IMG/VR virus record: IMGVR_UViG_3300036850_000037
Coordinates: 1-40,373 of that record
DNA from: a virus
Reading direction: 5' to 3' (one strand)
DNA: 40,373 nucleotides
The notes below the pieces were generated by a model. The model did not search any database. It was not told the origin of the DNA and saw only the letters and a list, made by a program, of their open reading frames with translations. Both the position numbers and the translations under genes were made by a program. This document shows, piece by piece, positions 38,363 to 40,373 of this stretch. Positions within the stretch are counted from its first letter, which is position 1, and each line of letters starts with the position of its first letter.

Positions 38363-38713
38363 ATGGCCACTCTATCTGCCCCCAGCGTGGATGGTCATCG
38401 CGAACTTCCGGAGATACGGCCACGGATGGCCAAAGCGGATCTCCGGAATGCGGAGACCGTCGATTATCGCGAGCAAATTGGCAAGGCACTGCAGCGGGCG
38501 ACGAGTCTCGTCGGCTGGACGCTGAAAGAACTCGCCGGCAAGGTAAACCGCGATCCTCGACAGGTGGCGCGGTGGCTGTCTGGGCAGGAACGCGCACAAC
38601 TAGACGTGCTCTGGGAAGTCGAAGAACTGCGCGGGCCGCTGGTCCTGGCGCTGGCGGAACTCAGTCAGCAGGCAGAAGTGGTCACCACAATTTCGTTAAG
38701 GATGACGGCGTAA
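38363..38713 (+). CDS. HTH DNA-binding protein, 116 aa
   Basis: ATG 38363. YREQIGKALQRATSLVGWTL then KELAGKVNRDPRQVARWLSG is an XRE-like HTH, followed by an acidic helix (LDVLWEVEELRGPLVLALAE). Probably an early transcriptional regulator. The stop overlaps the next ATG. Confidence 0.7.
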   Translation: MATLSAPSVDGHRELPEIRPRMAKADLRNAETVDYREQIGKALQRATSLVGWTLKELAGKVNRDPRQVARWLSGQERAQLDVLWEVEELRGPLVLALAELSQQAEVVTTISLRMTA

Positions 38714-39048
38714 TGACGAACCTTGAAACACGCGTAGCTCGCGGCGCGGCGTGGCTGGATACGTTCGACCCGGACTGGGTGGACGCGATCGACCTCAACG
38801 CCCTGGACCTTCAGAGCTGCGAGCAGTGCGTGCTTGGCCAGAGATTCGGCCGGTACGACCATGGCGTGACGTTGCTGGCCTCTGACACGGGTCGGATCGA
38901 CATGCACGTGCGGAGCGAGTTCGGGTTCTCGACGTGGGGGATCGAGAAGCAGGTGTCGTACGACGATCTGACTATGCGCTGGCGCAAATACATCACGCGG
39001 CGCCGCGCGCACGCCTCGCAGCCTGAAGAAGTGGCGGTGGCCCAGTGA
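38713..39048 (+). CDS. Conserved phage protein, 111 aa
   Basis: ATG 38713 overlaps the HTH stop. RGAAWLDTFDPDWVDAIDLN, ALDLQSCEQCVLGQRFGRYD resembles a family of actinophage and temperate-phage orphans with a 'LDxxxPxWxxxIDxxxLDxxSCxxCVLGQxFG' pattern. C-terminal half is Arg/His-rich. Function unknown. Confidence 0.62.
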   Translation: MTNLETRVARGAAWLDTFDPDWVDAIDLNALDLQSCEQCVLGQRFGRYDHGVTLLASDTGRIDMHVRSEFGFSTWGIEKQVSYDDLTMRWRKYITRRRAHASQPEEVAVAQ

Positions 39049-39076
39049 CAGACGTGAATGGCCGGAGGACAGCGTA

Positions 39077-39586
39077 ATGGCGAGGCCGCTGTCTGAGCAT
39101 TTTGACGAGCAGGGCTACGTCAGAAGCACGGTGCGCCGCGGGCTCGGGCGCGGCCGCGAACGGCTCCATCGGGTAATCGCCAGTCGCGTCATCGGGCGCC
39201 CTATCGGCCGCGCCGTCGTGCATCACGTTGACGATGACAGGGCAAACAACAGGAACGACAACTTGGTCGTGCTAGAGAACCAGGGCGAGCACGCCTCGCT
39301 TCACTACCGACGCGATGTGCTCAGGGCCGGCGGAGACCCGTTCAGCGATGCTCTATGCGCTCTGTGCCGGTCTGTGCACCCGAAGGCGGAGTCTTTCAAG
39401 CAGGCTGGCGGTTCGTGGAGAGGGCGCGCATGCGACAACGCCTACAAACGGGAACGGTACGCGCGCAATCTACATACGGTGCGTGCCTACTGGCGTGCAT
39501 ATCGGCAGCGCAACCGAGCCGCCGTCAATGCGCAGCAGCGGGCTAGGCGAGCGGCGAGGCGGGCGGAACGCGAGGCGCAGTCATGA
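39077..39586 (+). CDS. HNH endonuclease, second large copy
   Basis: A 169-residue HNH_3-type protein with GGAGGAC upstream. Core HHVDDDRANNRNDNLVVLEN holds the catalytic His pair and Asn; QGEHASLHYRRDVLRAGGDP and CALCRSVHP follow, with a basic C-terminal tail. It has the same order as the 9584 HNH protein (VHHVDGD..., then VRSGGNPNTDNACCACG), so the two are paralogs within this phage. A homing-type role is likely. Confidence 0.83.
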   Translation: MARPLSEHFDEQGYVRSTVRRGLGRGRERLHRVIASRVIGRPIGRAVVHHVDDDRANNRNDNLVVLENQGEHASLHYRRDVLRAGGDPFSDALCALCRSVHPKAESFKQAGGSWRGRACDNAYKRERYARNLHTVRAYWRAYRQRNRAAVNAQQRARRAARRAEREAQS

Positions 39587-39786
39587 ATGACATTTCAGGA
39601 ACGTGGATCCCGCACGAAGAGGATGGAAGCCGCGACCAGGTGATAGCGATTATGCCACTACGCGACTACTTCGCGGCGCAGGCGCTCGCCGGCATGGCTG
39701 AGAACTACGCGCGAGGCAACCGGCAGATGCTCGCAGAGGATTGCTACGCCATTGCAGACGCGCTACTAAAGGCTCGTAAGGAGTGA
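39583..39786 (+). CDS. Hypothetical protein, 67 aa
   Basis: ATG 39583 overlaps the HNH stop. PLRDYFAAQALAGMAENYAR then EDCYAIADALLKARKE is a pattern common to small proteins in tailed-phage early operons. Role unknown. Confidence 0.62.
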   Translation: MNDISGTWIPHEEDGSRDQVIAIMPLRDYFAAQALAGMAENYARGNRQMLAEDCYAIADALLKARKE

Positions 39787-39788
39787 CA

Positions 39789-39814
39789 GCCCGCCACGCG
39801 AGAACGTGACGGGC
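39789..39814 (+). other. Intergenic hairpin
   Basis: GCCCG (39789-39793) pairs with CGGGC (39810-39814), and CACG (39795-39798) with CGTG (39805-39808). No T run. May stabilise mRNA or attenuate it upstream of the Erf operon. Confidence 0.45.
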
Positions 39815-39851
39815 CATCGAACAACCCCGCGCCAGAGGAGGGCGCAGAGTC

Positions 39852-40115
39852 ATGGCACAGATTACACCATTCCCCGGAGCGGTCGAAGCCGAAAGACGCC
39901 TCGCGGTCAAACGCGCAGACCCGAGCACGAAGCGCCTGGCCGAGAACTTGTTGATTGCCGCGCTTTACAACTTTCGCCAAGTGACAACGGGCGAGTCTGA
40001 CGACATCGTGAGTTACACCGAGGTGCCGGATGTGCTCCGTGAGTACTGGTACAGGCTATGGGCGGTCCCGATGGCGATGCAGGCGATTTGGCGAGACGGA
40101 GAGGACGAGAGCTGA
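39852..40115 (+). CDS. Hypothetical protein, 87 aa
   Basis: ATG 39852 with GGAGGGCG upstream. TPFPGAVEAERRLAVKRADP, STKRLAENLLIAALYNFRQV helices. It directly precedes the Erf-like gene (one-base gap), suggesting co-expression with recombination proteins. No family. Confidence 0.6.
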   Translation: MAQITPFPGAVEAERRLAVKRADPSTKRLAENLLIAALYNFRQVTTGESDDIVSYTEVPDVLREYWYRLWAVPMAMQAIWRDGEDES

Positions 40116-40116
40116 G

Positions 40117-40373
40117 ATGGAAGACACGCCGAAGGTCTACGGCTGTATTGCGGCGGTCAGTGCGGAGATCGCGAAAACAGGCATCGCGAAAGACCGCAAG
40201 AACGAGCAGCAGCATTACAAGTTCCGCGGCGTCGATGACGTCTACAACGCGCTCGCGCCAGTGCTCGCCAAGCACGGCCTCGTAATTCTACCGCGCATCC
40301 TGTCGAGGGAGTGCGTCGAGCGGCAGACCCAGAAGGGCGGGACGCTCTTCTACGTGACGGTGGAGGCCGAGTT
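40117..40373 (+). CDS. erf: ERF-family ssDNA annealing protein, 5' portion
   Basis: ATG 40117 is one base after the previous stop. The N-terminus EDTPKVYGCIAAVSAEIAKT, then KNEQQHYKFRGVDDVYNAL is the typical ERF beginning. The window ends mid-gene, but 40247-40373 equals 1-127 and the frame continues in the window's start to 503. The complete product is 210 residues. Confidence 0.9.
   Translation, partial: MEDTPKVYGCIAAVSAEIAKTGIAKDRKNEQQHYKFRGVDDVYNALAPVLAKHGLVILPRILSRECVERQTQKGGTLFYVTVEAE
40247..40373. repeat. Right copy of the 127-bp terminal direct repeat
   Basis: Identical to bases 1-127. Collapse one copy to obtain the circular genome. See the left copy for reasoning. Confidence 0.95.

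Noticed and set aside
9584-39586. CRISPR array or diversity-generating retroelement
   Set aside because: No regularly spaced repeats and no reverse transcriptase in any frame; variable repeat pairs were not seen.

Overview
The window is a complete, circularly closed genome of a temperate, probably short-tailed (podovirus-like) bacteriophage of about 40.2 kb. Bases 40247-40373 repeat bases 1-127 exactly. This is the signature of an assembler overlap on a circular (or circularly permuted) molecule, so the real unit is about 40,246 bp and the gene cut by the window ends (an Erf-like annealing protein) is intact across the junction. I see no host genes. High GC, several Sec signal peptides ending in A|Q, a lipobox protein, a periplasmic-type serine protease and SleB-type lysis suggest a GC-rich Gram-negative host, probably from an environmental metagenome. 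I cannot name the host.

Layout. (1) 40117-503 to about 10.8 kb, + strand: recombination and replication genes (Erf-like annealing protein, YqaJ/lambda-type exonuclease, RuvC-like resolvase, G39P-like helicase loader), a DNA methyltransferase, an HNH endonuclease, a lipoprotein, a tRNA-like RNA at 2438-2543, a 455-base structured non-coding stretch at 4579-5033, and many small zinc-ribbon or unknown accessory proteins. A two-gene minus-strand cassette with a ribbon-helix-helix protein (7789-8130) faces a perfect palindrome. (2) 10.8-31 kb, + strand: small and large terminase, scaffold-like protein, FkbM methyltransferase, a near-consensus promoter, major capsid protein, decoration-like protein, a Rossmann-type protein, a strong terminator, two exported virion-like proteins, portal, an adaptor-fiber fusion, a gp10-like tail protein, a third exported protein, and three or four ejection-type proteins. 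No tape measure or tail tube gene is visible, which fits a podovirus. (3) 31-35 kb: lysis cassette of small membrane proteins and a SleB-type hydrolase, then a metallophosphoesterase, an HExxH protein, a dATP/dGTP diphosphohydrolase-like protein and a secreted trypsin-like protease. (4) 35-38 kb: lysogeny control. A minus-strand tyrosine integrase lies next to an attP whose core matches the 3' end of a selenocysteine tRNA (selC), and a minus-strand repressor diverges from a Cro-like gene and an excisionase-like gene. (5) 38-40.1 kb: early + strand regulators, a second large HNH protein and small proteins leading back into Erf.

Working together: CI/Cro-like regulators and the integrase decide lysogeny at selC. 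The early operon recombines and replicates DNA using the host replisome, since no polymerase or helicase is encoded. The 15.5 kb promoter drives virion genes. Terminase packages DNA into heads with a P22-like portal and adaptor stack, and the small membrane proteins plus SleB lyse the cell. At least four HNH, Endo VII or GIY-YIG-like nucleases are scattered between modules and look like mobile insertions.
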